From Vitellaria paradoxa (taxonomy: Eukaryota > Streptophyta > Magnoliopsida > Ericales > Sapotaceae), in NCBI GenBank assembly GCA_019916065.1, contig CM034243.1, positions 26,872,147-26,936,146 of the forward strand: a DNA stretch of 64,000 bases, written 5' to 3'. The notes below the pieces were generated by a model that was not told the DNA's origin, did not search any database, and worked only from the letters and a program-made list of their open reading frames with translations. Both the position numbers and the translations under genes were made by a program. The stretch's first letter is position 1. Each line of letters begins with the position of its first letter. Positions 11,801 to 22,311 of this stretch are shown piece by piece.

Positions 11801-14648
11801 AGTGAGCTGCAACTTTGTTTGCAGAGTCTAACTAACTCTTCAACTTTCATTTGATCTACGTCCTTGCTTTCCTCAACAGCTGTTGAAATCCATTAGGCAA
11901 AGACCGAAGAATCTTAAGATCAATTTTTGATTGAGAAATTGTGTCTTCAATATTTATCGAAGAGTTCATAATATCATTGAGTTTTATGTAAAACTGATCA
12001 AAAGTTTCATTCTCAGCCATTCAGATTACCTCAAAGGCAATAGTGAGTTGTTGCAATTTTGCTATTTTCACAACTGTTGTTCCCTTATAAGTAACTTGGA
12101 GGACATCCTAAGTTTCTTTTGTTACCTCATAATTAGAAAATTTTCTGAACTCCTCTTGAGACAACACTGTAAAAAATGGCATTTAAAGCTTTGCTATTCC
12201 AACCCATCGCTTCATTATCTGCAATTGACTAGTCCCTTTTTTCTTTGTGTGTGAAATAAGTATCACTCACTATTGATGGTTTCCATCCATCGGTAATCGA
12301 ATCCTAAACACGTTCATCTATGGATTGAAGGAAGGCTCTCATCTTAGCTTTCTAGTAATGATAGTTAGATCCGTCAAGAAATGGGAGCCTAACAGTGGAC
12401 TGATCTTCTCTTTGGTTATCCATGGATACTTCAATAGATCAACTCTCAGACAAAAAGTCTAAGCACAAATAGAGAGTATCCAAGGCTCTGATACCACTTG
12501 AAAGTCCCAAAATCACAAACTAGTATCCAAATCCAATCAACCAAGATAACCTAAGAGACATCCATACAGAGGTTCAAACCTAAAATTAACAATCACAACA
12601 ATGAATATAAAGGTTTGTTAATAAGGATAAAAACTTCTTTAAACACAAAGGAGAAATAATCCCAGATCCTTAAGTAGATCATACTAGAAATCTTCACTAT
12701 ATATAGAGAGGTTGCAAGGTCCTAAGGAATAAGGTTACAAGTTCACCCAATCAACTACCCATTGATTTACTTGTACAAAACTCATAATAACCTTACTTGC
12801 TATACTTCCCACAACTAACTTCAACCCGTGAAGAAGACAAACTTCAATCCACGAAGAAAAAACTCTCTAATCTGATGCAATCTAGTAGATCTAAGTATAG
12901 CAATGATAGATCTTTGCCAAAGAAGGTAAATGAGGTCATTGAATATGAATCACCTTTGCCTCCATCATCCTTTCGGTATTTTGCCTTGAAAAGGTACGGG
13001 TGAGAGGCGTAGAGTCAAAAGTTAGGATTTGGAAAAAGATATTTTCTATTCATATCAAAAGAATAGGGGGAGTTTTGAATTCTAGACATGCTCGCGGGTA
13101 ACTCATCGGTGTGAGATTCTACCAAGCTACTCGTGATGCATGCTTGCACATTAGATAGATTTTGCCAGGTGTTTCAGGCAGCTGGTGGGCTCGACCTTCT
13201 CGTGATTGCTTGCGAGGCACACTGCTTTTCTGGATAGTGTTTTTTCAAGACCTAGATGAGATGCTCATAGGTACAAGCTTCTATTGAGGCATAAGGACTA
13301 TCTTTTTTCTCTTCCTAAACTTCTCGAATGATGCATCAACACTCTTTGGCCTGTATTAGTGAACCATTCCAACATATTTGTGACATTTTTAACAAGAACA
13401 AACGCAAGTAAAGTTTTGCTTGGAGATTGCCAATGAGAAGCCTATACAAACACTAACAATGAGAAACTAATGCTCAAGTTTCTTTGCGATAGTTTCAATA
13501 TTCTGAAACAGTCTTCTCTTGTTATTGGGGGTAAGTTTGCATGTATTGGGCCTTTCCAAACATCTATGGGCAAGAGCCTCATGCAGTGACATGAGCTTTA
13601 CCCTTTTTACTTCAAAACGTATTTAGGGGGTGTGTGGTTTACTAAAAAACAAAAACAAAAAAATCAACTTTTACTAGCTTTTTCTAACTTTCTCCGATCA
13701 AATTTCGTCATATATCACTTCGATACTAAATTTTTCTTTTTCTTTTTTGCAAACCAAACACTCCCTTAATTCTATTTTCACGCAAAAGAAAGGGATAATT
13801 GCTTTTTTTTTTTTTTGTACTTCCTGTACTTAAGATGAAATCACTTACATCATTTAAACTTTAAAAATCTAACTTTGCATCCCTTATGCTTTGGATTAAA
13901 GTAAAAAATTAAAAAAAAAATCTGTCAAATATAATGGTTTTAGTGATTAGTAACTTTAAAAATTACATTTATACCATCTGTAGTTCATATTAACTACACT
14001 TACAACCTTGATTCTATATGATTTTCAATGGATATTTCTCTCTCTTCACTTGAAAATTTAACACTGGTCATGATCTCATCTTTGTTTAAAGTGTAAAAAG
14101 CGCAAAGATAAGTTTTTAAAATTTAGGATTGTAAGCGATTTTCACCTTATGTAGGGTTTGTTTGGAGTAAAAAAAAATGAGATAAATTGAGATAAATTGT
14201 GGTTTGGGAGGAGTTCGTAATGCGTGTAGTGAGAGAAAAAAGTTGATGTGATATAAAGTTAACAGAGATTTATAGAGATTTTTAGAGATTTTCAGCAAAA
14301 ATTTGTAAACCAAACGGGCCCGTAGAGAGTAAAAAGTCAATCATCCCTAAAAGAAATGATAGCGTTTGTTGTGAATAGCACATCTCAACCGTTCATCTAG
14401 TGGGCCCCGCAAAGACGGACGGATGAGGTGCGAATAGCAACCAAAGGATTCCTCTCTTTCATGTAAATTAGGCTATTTTTTAGGTGGGACATGGAAAGAT
14501 GACTCTAAATGGAAAGTGCAGGTGTGATCGTATACTATGGCACGGAGATGGGATACGGCAACTGTTTTATGTACGGAAGGAGTCTCAGTTTTCCGACCAC
14601 CGCCCTGTTTGTGCAACATTTCTAGTGGATGTTTCGGTTGTTCACTGA
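6128..14648 (+). CDS. Type I inositol polyphosphate 5-phosphatase (7 exons, 5' incomplete)
   Basis: The enzyme hydrolyses the 5-phosphate of inositol phosphates and/or phosphoinositides. Exons placed by GT-AG sites and matching phase: 6128-6215 (start uncertain), 6343-6447, 7369-7924, 8242-8435, 8586-8694, 9935-10080 and 14522-14648 (TGA at 14646). All six junctions keep frame. Family motifs in order: [13 protein letters not shown] (exon 2), [13 protein letters not shown] (exon 3 start), [18 protein letters not shown] joined to [24 protein letters not shown], catalytic WLGDLNYR (exon 5), [11 protein letters not shown] (exon 6), PAWCDRILW across the last junction, and SDHRPV near the C-terminus. 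No stop or frameshift occurs in the ~440 codons seen. The N-terminus is missing. An ATG at 6184 could start a shorter protein. The last intron is 4.4 kb because of an LTR element. The subfamily (CVP2/BST1-like or other) is unresolved. Confidence 0.9.
6850..7282. mobile_element. MITE in 5-phosphatase intron 2
   Basis: The segment is bounded by 'tgcttcgtttgga' on the left and 'tccaaacaggctgta' on the right, which are imperfect inverted ends, with purine-rich then pyrimidine-rich halves that mirror each other. It has no coding content. A related sequence occurs at about 39616-40315. Confidence 0.55.
8047..8068. promoter_or_regulatory. Near-palindrome centred on CACGTG (intronic)
   Basis: The arms GTGGGTCCCAC and GTGGACCCCAC match at 9 of 11 positions around a G-box core CACGTG at 8055-8060. 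It lies in the intron between exons 3 and 4 of the 5-phosphatase gene. G-boxes bind bZIP/bHLH factors, but a functional role here is only a possibility. Confidence 0.3.
8804..8827. repeat. (TA)n microsatellite
   Basis: An uninterrupted TA run inside the 5-phosphatase intron between exons 5 and 6. Confidence 0.95.
8940..9493. mobile_element. Non-autonomous hAT element with perfect 8-bp TSD
   Basis: The ends read CAGGGGCGGAG and CTCCGCCCGTG (imperfect TIRs). The sequence CTGACACT lies immediately outside both ends (8932-8939 and 9494-9501), a perfect 8-bp target-site duplication as expected for hAT. The 554-bp body is AT-rich and non-coding. It lies in the intron between exons 5 and 6 of the 5-phosphatase gene. 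Confidence 0.9.
10112..11090 (-). repeat. 3' LTR (element orientation)
   Basis: This is the left copy of the long direct repeat, 979 bp, followed directly by the purine-tract complement. It includes the shared block around 'gatagatctttgccaaag', which recurs at about 12907 in the other LTR. Confidence 0.88.
11640..12423 (-). pseudogene. Degenerate copia-type gag
   Basis: From an ATG at 12423 on the - strand the translation gives a copia gag start with [11 protein letters not shown], then a region ending in NSKALNA, as in plant copia gag (UBN2-like) proteins. In-frame stops occur within the first 30 codons and several times after that, and from about 12150 only scattered similarity remains. 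It is non-functional. Confidence 0.7.
12484..12498 (-). other. Primer binding site (initiator tRNA-Met type)
   Basis: The + strand reads ggctctgataccact, i.e. AGTGGTATCAGAGCC in element orientation, immediately next to the LTR. This is the standard plant LTR-element primer site and it fixes the element orientation as minus. Confidence 0.9.
12499..13458 (-). repeat. 5' LTR (element orientation)
   Basis: This is the right copy of the direct repeat, 960 bp, slightly shorter than its partner because of small deletions (for example around 13065). The apparent open frame at 12797-13003 lies entirely within this LTR and is not a gene. Confidence 0.88.
14153..14321 (+). mobile_element. MITE, copy left of the last 5-phosphatase exon
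   Basis: The ends read gggtttgtttgg and ccaaacgggccc. The body contains 'cgtaatgcgtgtagtgag' and 'ataaagttaacagagattta'. The same family occurs inverted at 14876-15021 and again at 23060-23211. Confidence 0.75.
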
Positions 14649-14875
14649 GGTGGCTCAACCAAGGGAATTTCTGGTCCAAACTGTGGAGGTTGGAATTGAC
14701 CAACACTTACCTCTACCTAGCCTTTTTTTTTTTGGTTAAATGACAAAATGGGATAATGCCTCTTTTAAAGTTGCATGATGATTCAACCCTTAATTGAAGT
14801 GGCGAACAAATTGACTTATTTAATTTGTGATGTGTAGCCCTAAAAGTGGGGCTTGTTTAGTGGAACTCCTGTATA

Positions 14876-15021
14876 GGCTCCGTTTGGTTTATAAATAAAT
14901 TTTAAAAAATTTTATAAATTTCTGTTAACTTTATATCACATCAATTTTTTTCTCACTGTACGCATTACGAACTCTTAATTTATATCAATTTATCTCACTT
15001 TATTTTACTCCAAACTCACCC
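14876..15021 (-). mobile_element. MITE, inverted copy downstream of the 5-phosphatase gene
   Basis: This is the reverse complement of the family at 14153-14321: 'ctgttaactttatatcac' and 'actgtacgcattacgaact' correspond to its body. The ends are ggctccgtttgg and ccaaactcaccc. It begins 227 bp after the stop codon. Confidence 0.75.
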
Positions 15022-15700
15022 ATATTCATATTTTTGTTTTTTCATGCATTTAAAAAAAGGATTTTTCAAAGGAAATTTTGACGGACGAAAAAATAAAACG
15101 TCTAGTTGAATTCGGCTTAATGCATGTAGACCTTAAGTCGCTTTAATATTACAGTGACATTTCTTATTTTATGTTATTAATATTGAACTTCAGTTGTCAA
15201 TTAAAGTTGGGATATCCTCTTAACATTACATGATATACATTCTTGAATTTTCAATAAACATATAAAAAGTTCAAATATCGTTTCCATTTTTGTATTCAGT
15301 TTTTTTTTTTTTTTAGTTTTCAGTTTTTGTGTTCAATTTTTTATTTTTAGTTTCTATTTTTGTAGTTAGAAAAAAAAAAAAGCTTGAAAACACATTTGGC
15401 AATAATAGTTGTTAATCAATTAAATTTATTAAATTTAGTTATTTTAATTATATTATTTGTTAAAAATAATTTAATTCAATAAAAATAAAATATATTAAAC
15501 ATAAGTTATTATATTATTTTTTAAAAACAATTTAATAAAATATATTTCAAGTTAATTAAATCAATTAATTTAATTAAACATTAGATTAATTAATTTAATT
15601 TAATTTAATTAGTTTAACTATATTTTTATTAAAAATAATTTAATTCAATAAATTTTATATATTGAATACAATTTAATTATATTATTTATTAAAAATAACT
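15022..15700. repeat. AT-rich low-complexity block
   Basis: This is mostly TTAATTAA/AATTTAATT-type sequence. It resembles, in part inverted, the interior of the hAT element at 17922-19266 (including the 'tttagtttctattttt' type edge). No gene is seen. Confidence 0.5.
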
Positions 15701-16620
15701 TGATACACCCACACTTCCAAAATTATCAAGAATAATACATACATTATCCTAATTATCAGAAATTGAAGTAGAAGAAATACTTGAAACTTTTGCACTAGAA
15801 GATCAAATAATTTTATCATGCTATAATAAAATATCCTTTCTTTAAAGAAATAGATGTTACTAATAAAAAACCACAATGGATCACAAGTGATGGAATTAAA
15901 ATATCAACACATCTACCATTGGAAGAAATAATCATAGAATCTAGAAATACTCAAATTAGAGCATCACCTTTTAAAATAAAACTCTCATTAGATTCATATG
16001 GAATTGAGAAACAGGCTCCAGTTCAGGCTCCAGTTCAAACTCCAGTTCTGCTCCGCAAATTCAGAGTCAATTGTGGGACCAGTTCAAGATCGACAAGGTT
16101 ACACCAATAGCTATGATTCGATATTTTCAAGCAATTCATGGTCATCAACTCCACAGTTTTTTCTTAAGAAAAATAGAAATTTATCATAGATTTCTTCTGC
16201 AAGTTCTAAAGAAGAATTGCGTTAACAACTATTACAACTGTTGGAATCTTTATCAAAACATGATTCGAATGAAGAATCTCACTTAACAACCCCTAACCTT
16301 TGTTCAGTGAATTTAGGCCAAGACAATGAAGATGATTGTTTTCGAGTTCTCTCTCCTATAAGAGAACCAGAAGAATAGTTATAATCCAAGAAAAAAGGCA
16401 AATTAGAAGTCAGAAAATAAATCTACCTAATGATACTGTCCCAATAACAAGATGCTTTAACAAAACTACCCCAACAATAAGATGCTTCAACAATAATGCC
16501 TAGAATCTTCAATTTCGTTATCAACAGACCAACTCAACAAGTAGACAGGTTTCCTTTTCCTTTATTTAAAGCTGCAATTTTTCTTTTCTTTATGTCAATC
16601 AATGTATAATTGCTACTGAA
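15700..16620 (+). pseudogene. Decayed retroelement or pararetrovirus-like coding remnant (tentative)
   Basis: Several short + strand frames (15919-16110, 15998-16189, 16071-16286) sit in sequence with coding-like composition, including a small Gln-Ala-Pro-Val repeat. A TATA-containing promoter-like stretch follows downstream. That order (coding end, then strong promoter and leader) resembles endogenous caulimovirid fragments, but I see no reverse transcriptase or coat zinc-finger motif, so the identity is a guess. It is broken by stops and is not expressible as an intact protein. Confidence 0.25.
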
Positions 16621-16639
16621 AAAAGGAGATGCCCTGTAC

Positions 16640-16860
16640 GATAGTCACAAGATGCCATTAGTCACTATCCTGCACAGGAAAAAACTGGTATCTTTTTACT
16701 GACACTACGTGCATGAGTCTATAAATAGGGAGGAAACTCTCAGTATTCGATGTGTAATTTTTTTTCTTTCTCCTCTCTTATTCAATATTTGTAACAAAAA
16801 GTGATTATCTTGGTTGAAGCTATCATATTGTAAGTTTTATTTCTTTAAACAATCTTGTAA
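16640..16860 (+). promoter_or_regulatory. Promoter-like segment with a clear TATA box
   Basis: The box 'ctataaataggg' at about 16719-16730 follows 'actacgtgcatgag' and precedes a pyrimidine-rich leader-like stretch (16755-16790). The arrangement fits an LTR U3/R or a pararetrovirus-type promoter. No host gene follows on the + strand. Confidence 0.35.
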
Positions 16861-16876
16861 TTTTATCAATGATATT

Positions 16877-17652
16877 TTATGAATGATAATATCTCTTGAT
16901 CGGTAATGTGCTTTGGCTCTTGCTAGGCACCTCAATTTTAGTTGGTTCTTGCCTTTTCATCTCCATTCTATGGACACTTGCTTCATCGTGAGACTTATAC
17001 AATCTTGCTAGTCCAATTGCTGCGAATAGGGTCATCGGTTTGTAAGCTTGAACATCAATTTTAATACTATTGCTCAACCCACTAATAAAGCAAACCACTT
17101 GTTGAGATGGAGTTAATTTTTTTGTCTTTATCAATAATTTCTCTTTAGTAATCTCTTATCAAATCGATTTGTTATAATTTTGTTAGATCACCAAAAAAAT
17201 CTTAATACTATGTTGGTCTAAACTTGTAATGAAATCCCTGTTTGAAACGCTCCTATGTAATGATAGGTGCATATTCTTTGAGCAATTGATACCACAATTG
17301 ACCATCGCCTTCCATATTGAAAAAATCTAATAGTACCTTTTCCACATTAGGTTTGTTTGCTCTACAAATCTAGTTTGTTGGGTCCTTTGTCCCATTGAAA
17401 CGTGGAAAGTCAAACCAACTTAGGCAAGTACTAGCTTGTGGATTGTTCACGATTCGCGTCTCTGTTGCCCAAAGTTCGACCACCCATCGAACGATTCTCG
17501 TTGTGTAAACTCTCCCCAAGGTCTCGTGTTTGGTTTATGGTTAGACTATCAAACATGACATTCATGGCAGCAAACATTTCTTTTATTTCGATGAGAATCT
17601 TCTCTTGCCATTGGTTAGAATATTTACCTCTGACTCCAAGCGGCCCATCCAT
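16877..17652 (-). pseudogene. Ty3/gypsy gag remnant
   Basis: Read from high to low coordinates, a frame with an N-terminal gag-like segment (17652-17431) is followed by a block with 'DFPRFNGTKDP'-type sequence, and then by the frame at 17134-16877 containing 'ISGLSNSIKIDVQAYKPMTL' and 'AIGLARLYKSHDE'. These are the typical gypsy gag patterns (a short loop motif, then GL...V...P.TL..A..LARL). In-frame stops and a frameshift interrupt the middle. No protease or polymerase follows, so the element is truncated. A degraded primer site lies just upstream of it. Confidence 0.75.
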
Positions 17653-17666
17653 TGATCCTCCATACT

Positions 17667-17682
17667 TGGCTCTTATATCAAA
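17667..17682 (-). other. Degraded primer binding site of the gypsy remnant
   Basis: In element orientation it reads TTTGATATAAGAGCCA, similar to the initiator-Met primer site TGGTATCAGAGCC with changes. It lies about 15 bp before the gag start. The 5' LTR would lie just to the right but its far end is not recognisable. Confidence 0.45.
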
Positions 17683-17921
17683 TTGTTACATGCTTGCGTA
17701 ATTGATTTGGTATGTGGTCTATGGGTAGGTGATTGGTTAGCCCGGGAAATATAAATTACTTTTTACTCTTTCATATTTTGGATTTACACAAACTTAAGGA
17801 GATTGACTAGTAATAAAAGATTAATTTGTTTTAAGAGAAATCAGAAATCTCTAGAGTTAGTCAATTACTAATAAAAGGATGTATATTTACTAATTATTAT
17901 TGTCAACTAATTACATATAAA

Positions 17922-19266
17922 TAGGTCTATCAATGAGTTAGGTTTGGATCAGATCCGTCAAATCCATCAGATTCGTCGGATCCAGATCCGATTCGCATCT
18001 TATTATAATGGATTGATCTAGATCTAAAAAGTATCAATACAATTTTACAAGATTCAGATCCAATCCATATATTTAGATCCGATCCATTTTTAAAAATAAG
18101 TTTCTTCTTTTTTTTTTTTTAGGACTATCATTTTATAAAAATAAAAATATATATTTTATTTAATATATATATATATATATACATATATCATAACCATTAA
18201 AATACAAGCACGAAAAGTCACCATGCCTTTTTCGTTAGATTGCTTGATTTTTTTTTTATTTTTTAATATTTCTGGTTTGATAATAAAATGATGGTTGGTG
18301 ATAGTAGTTTTTTTTTATTTTTATTTAATATAAAAAATATCTTAAATATAATCCAACAAATAATTAATTTAATATATTAAATTATATACATCAATCTATC
18401 CATCAAACCTGAGCTACAAACTTCAATATCATTCTAGTTTTGGTGTAGGTGCTATCCTTGACGATTTAAATTGATTTTTCTGCAATATAGTATATGTATG
18501 TATTTGTATATCGATTACTGTTAATAAAAGCAAACACGAGGAATTAATTAAATTTAATTATTTTAATTATATCTTTTACTAAAAATTTAATTCAATAAAA
18601 AATATAATTTAATTAATAATTAACTAAATTAAATTAATTATAGTTAAATATAATTAATTAAATTACTCTAAAAATATTTTATTAAATTATTTTTAATAAA
18701 TAATATCATTAAATTGTATTTCATGTATTTTATTTTTATTGAACTAAATTATTTTTAGTAAAAAATATAATTAAATATAATTAATTAATTAAAATAAATA
18801 AAATAAATTTAATAAATTTAATTAATATGAAATATATTTTATTAAATTATTTTTAGGAAATAATATAATTAAATTATATTTTTTATTTTTTATTTTTATA
18901 GAATTAAATTATTTTAGTATATAAATTAATTAAATAAATCAAAACAATATGAAATATATTTTATTAATTTCAATTAATTTTTAAAAAAATTATAAAATTA
19001 AATTTTTATTAACTACAATAAACTAAATTGCATTTAGAATCATAGTTTTAGTTTTTATTTCAGAAAAAAAAAAGACAACTGAAAACAAAAACAAAAAACA
19101 TAAATAGTTAAACGTAAATAGAAAAACAGTAATATTACCAAATATGTGGATTGATCCGGATTCGGATCCATTAATTATTAAATCCAACAGATTTAGTACT
19201 TGATCTAATATTTTTGGATCCAGTCTGGATCGGATCTTGGCCAAATCCAACCAATTAACAAGCCTA
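17922..19266. mobile_element. Non-autonomous hAT element, 1345 bp
   Basis: The left end is 'taggtctatcaatgagtta' and the right end in reverse complement is 'taggcttgttaattggtt', imperfect TIRs of the plant hAT type. Subterminal zones are packed with GGATC/GATCC motifs on both sides (17945-18090 and 19150-19245). The flanks carry an 8-bp duplication with one mismatch, CATATAAA (17914-17921) and TATATAAA (19267-19274). The interior is AT-rich and non-coding, with a (TA)n run at 18163-18181. Confidence 0.8.
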
Positions 19267-19357
19267 TATATAAATAGAATAAAGTTAACTAGAACTAAAC
19301 CACTTTCCATACAAACTATGAACAAAATCTCCACAACTCTCCTAAACAACCTTAAGC

Positions 19358-19490
19358 AACTTATTCTCTACTTCAAACCAAATATCTTCTCCCAAACAAT
19401 GTGTAAACAACTTATCCTAATTCAAACCAAATATCTTCTTTCTCCTAGACAATCTGTAAATTATCCTAATTCAAACAAAATGTCTTTCTA
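19358..19490. repeat. About 2.6 tandem units of ~52 bp
   Basis: The block 'ttcaaaccaaatatcttct' appears near 19372 and 19424, with a third, altered copy near 19472. The units share 'caacttat', 'acaat.tgtaaa' and the same spacing. Confidence 0.7.
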
Positions 19491-20982
19491 ACGTCTTTTA
19501 TGAATTCTTATTCATTTCACGTAATTCACTACTAACATATATTCGGAACTAGTTATGCACGTGCTAATATAGAAAAAGGAGGAGGAACCCATTTTTCTAT
19601 ATTTCAAGTAGTCAATTACATAAATGGCACATTATTACCCTCTCACCTAATGTCACCAAAAATTATTCTATAGAGATGATGCTTAACTAATAAAAATTAC
19701 GCATAATATACAAATATAAGCCATAATACTTCCGTGTTTAATTTTTATAAACTAAGCATATATATTAATAGAGTGTTTCAAATATTTTTTTAATATTGTC
19801 ATTTCTGCAGCTTCCTTTCTTTAAGAAATTTTATATAATAAGGAGGAAAGGAAAAGAAAATTTTTCTGATCTCCAACAAATTTTTTATCTGATTTCCTTA
19901 TTTGTGATCAGCCAAAATGTATCCCTAATTTAAGGATTAATTTATCTTTTCTAAACTGGATTAGTTTATCTTTGCTAAACTATCATTTTAATATATTTTT
20001 TTTCATTTTTCATTCAAATAAACTTGTAATTGACATTGGAAAGGATTTTTTTTTTTTTTGAAAGTAGAAGAATAAAGAAAGATCTAAAAATAAATATTTT
20101 AAAATAAAAGTGGATGATTTAAAGGAATTTTTAGTGAGTCATTTAAATAGAAAAGTCGTGACATATAAAAGTAGTACTTCTTAACATAATTTAAAAAAGG
20201 GTTTATTTTACATTTTCACATACTCTTTCTGTAGTTTTAGCTTTGTGTAGACCTAATAGGTTTCATATATGTGTATCTACATCCCCTGAAACTTGTATTA
20301 CACTCATTCGGCCTATCTTTATTAGATTTTTATCCAACATATAAATTTTAACCAATTTAATACTAAAAAAATTACCTTTATACCTTTACATTCATTCTTT
20401 TGTTATTATTTAATACAGATGGAAAGAAAGTGGAAAAAATGAAAAAGATAAAATTTTCTTACTTCCATGTTTAGTTTATTAAATTAATAATAAAAAAATA
20501 ATGATAATTTATATATGTATAATTACTAACTTATATATATATATATATAAGAAAATTTTAAAATATTAATGTGAAACATAATAATTTAAAGTACTATTAC
20601 AAAAGGTTTAAAAAAGTTTTAATAAATTAATTGTAATGTAATTTTTAAATAAAAATAAAAATGTACGAAACATTATATAAATATTTCTTTTTACTAATAC
20701 TAAGAATATATAGGTAATTTCATAAAGTTAAACTAGTCAAATGTAACATTTTTTTACGTAAAATGTAATAGAAATGGTTTGAGTGAATATCTATAGTTTG
20801 AATGGCAAAAAAATTAAAAAAATTAGTATAAAAATGATACGTGCCGAAATTTATTTGGAGAAAATTAATAATTTCTTGTAACTTTTCGTGAAATTTTATA
20901 AACCAAACACAAAATAAAAAGCTCAGAATGTTTAGGCGCATTAAGTACATACTTATGATATATGTAAAGTTTAAATACACAA
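19491..20982. other. Intergenic AT-rich sequence
   Basis: No gene is seen. A short (TA)n run lies at about 20533-20550. The 92-codon - strand frame (20720-20998) is AT-driven and has no recognisable motif. Confidence 0.5.
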
Positions 20983-21335
20983 AGGCCCCGTTTGGCATAC
21001 TAACAATCTCTATAAAATTCTATAAATCTTTAACAACCCCTCTACCTCTAATTTTCCTGTCATCACTAATTTCAAAAAATACTAATATTTCGTTAAGAAA
21101 ATAAAAAAAATTTGAAAGTAGGTTAATCGAATATATAAATTTTTTATACAATCATATTCTTCATGTCGAAAGTTTTCAAATGAGTACCGTTGTCGCTATT
21201 TTTTGTGAATTTTTTTGAATCCGTAGAAACGATTTTTTAAATCTGTTCTCACGATTTGTTACTTTTTAAAAAAAAAAGCGTCAAAATTAATTCTAAATCA
21301 TATTTTATCTTATTTTTCTTACTCTAAACGGGATC
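20983..21335. mobile_element. MITE-like element
   Basis: It is bounded by 'aaaggccccgtttggc' and 'ctctaaacgggatc', imperfect inverted ends, with an AT-rich non-coding body. Confidence 0.5.
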
Positions 21336-21419
21336 AAAATTAGAATTGCAAGAACAGTGGGTGAGATAATACTTTAAAAACTTATTTAAAAAAAATTGTC
21401 ATAAATATCTTTTACCTTT

Positions 21420-21770
21420 AGGATGGGCTCGTTCGTTTGAAGTTAATGGGCCAATAATAGTGAAGTTTGTCGTTTATCTGTGGAAGGGAAGCGAGTAGAG
21501 GATAACGTTGAATAACGCGTTTCGTTGAAAGGGAGGATGGGGACGGGACGGTCGAGCAGGCAACCAAAACGACAATATGGGTGGGCCCCCACCACACCAC
21601 TTCGGCATTTTTTAATTTGTGCTTTTTTAAGTGTACGCACATGGGTAAATAAAGGCGGCGGCTCCGGATCCCGAAACGTCCATTTAAATCCGCTTTTTAG
21701 TAAGATCTTTTTCCGTTTGTTCAAATTACGCATATACCCCTCCCACTCACTCTCTCCCCTTTCGATCTCT
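21420..21770. other. GC-richer island, promoter- or exon-like, no gene assigned
   Basis: The composition shifts sharply from its surroundings, with several CpGs, 'gggtgggcccccacc' and 'ggcggcggctccgg', followed by a pyrimidine-rich tail. Overlapping open frames occur on both strands and none has a recognisable domain. It could be the 5' part of a lost or truncated gene, or a non-coding transcript start. Confidence 0.3.
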
Positions 21771-21963
21771 TTTTTTTTTTCTTTTTTTTTTATTATCTGA
21801 AAAATAAAAAATTCCGGTTGGGGAGCTTTTTTAATTTAATTTTGTCATGTTACATCAATTTTTAATTTTTTTAAACTCTAAACACCATCAAAATTCTCCG
21901 TTATAAAATTGTATTATTATGCGATGTTAGATCAGCGGCAACAAATTTGTGATAGTTAGACTA

Positions 21964-22311
21964 CGACTCCGTTTGATTAGGTTAAAAATTATTAAAAATT
22001 ATAAAAAATTATAAATATTTACCTATTCTTACCAACTTTTATTATTTTTATTTTTCGTGCATTCATTTTCAAAATTTAAAATTTACAAACTTTAACAAAA
22101 AATTATAAAAAATTACTTTTTTTCACTTTTTTTGAAATTTGTCAACTTTTCATACTACTTTTTAACCAAAACTATTAGAACGGCTTGCTTTGTACTGTTT
22201 TAATGGATTATTTTCGTTACATTTGGTTGGTCTTTTAAATATCAAAAGTGACTGATATTTCACACTTTTTTCAACTTTTGACCACTTTTGGTCATCTAAA
22301 CGGTCCCTAAA
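21964..22311. mobile_element. MITE-like element
   Basis: The ends 'cgactccgtttgat' and 'atctaaacggtccc' are imperfect inverted repeats around an AT-rich body. It has no coding content. Confidence 0.5.

Larger units (their letters stand above)
10112..13458 (-). mobile_element. Internally deleted LTR retrotransposon in the last 5-phosphatase intron
   Basis: Two long direct repeats (10112-11090 and 12499-13458) start TGAAAG and end TAACA on the + strand, i.e. TGTTA...CTTTCA in element orientation. The 5-bp duplication ATGAG lies on both sides (10107-10111 and 13459-13463). A primer site complementary to initiator Met tRNA adjoins the right repeat, and a purine tract (AAGGAAGAGAT in element sense) adjoins the left one. 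The internal region is only ~1.4 kb and has a damaged gag but no pol, so it is non-autonomous. The LTRs differ by many substitutions and indels, so the insertion is old. Confidence 0.9.

Noticed and set aside
12797..13003. 68-codon + strand open frame as a last 5-phosphatase exon
   Set aside because: It lies wholly inside the right LTR, and the same sequence occurs in the left LTR. The true last exon is at 14522.
14537..14743. + strand frame at 14537-14743 as a separate gene
   Set aside because: It overlaps the last 5-phosphatase exon in another frame. Only the frame starting at 14523 gives the CDRILW and SDHRPV motifs.
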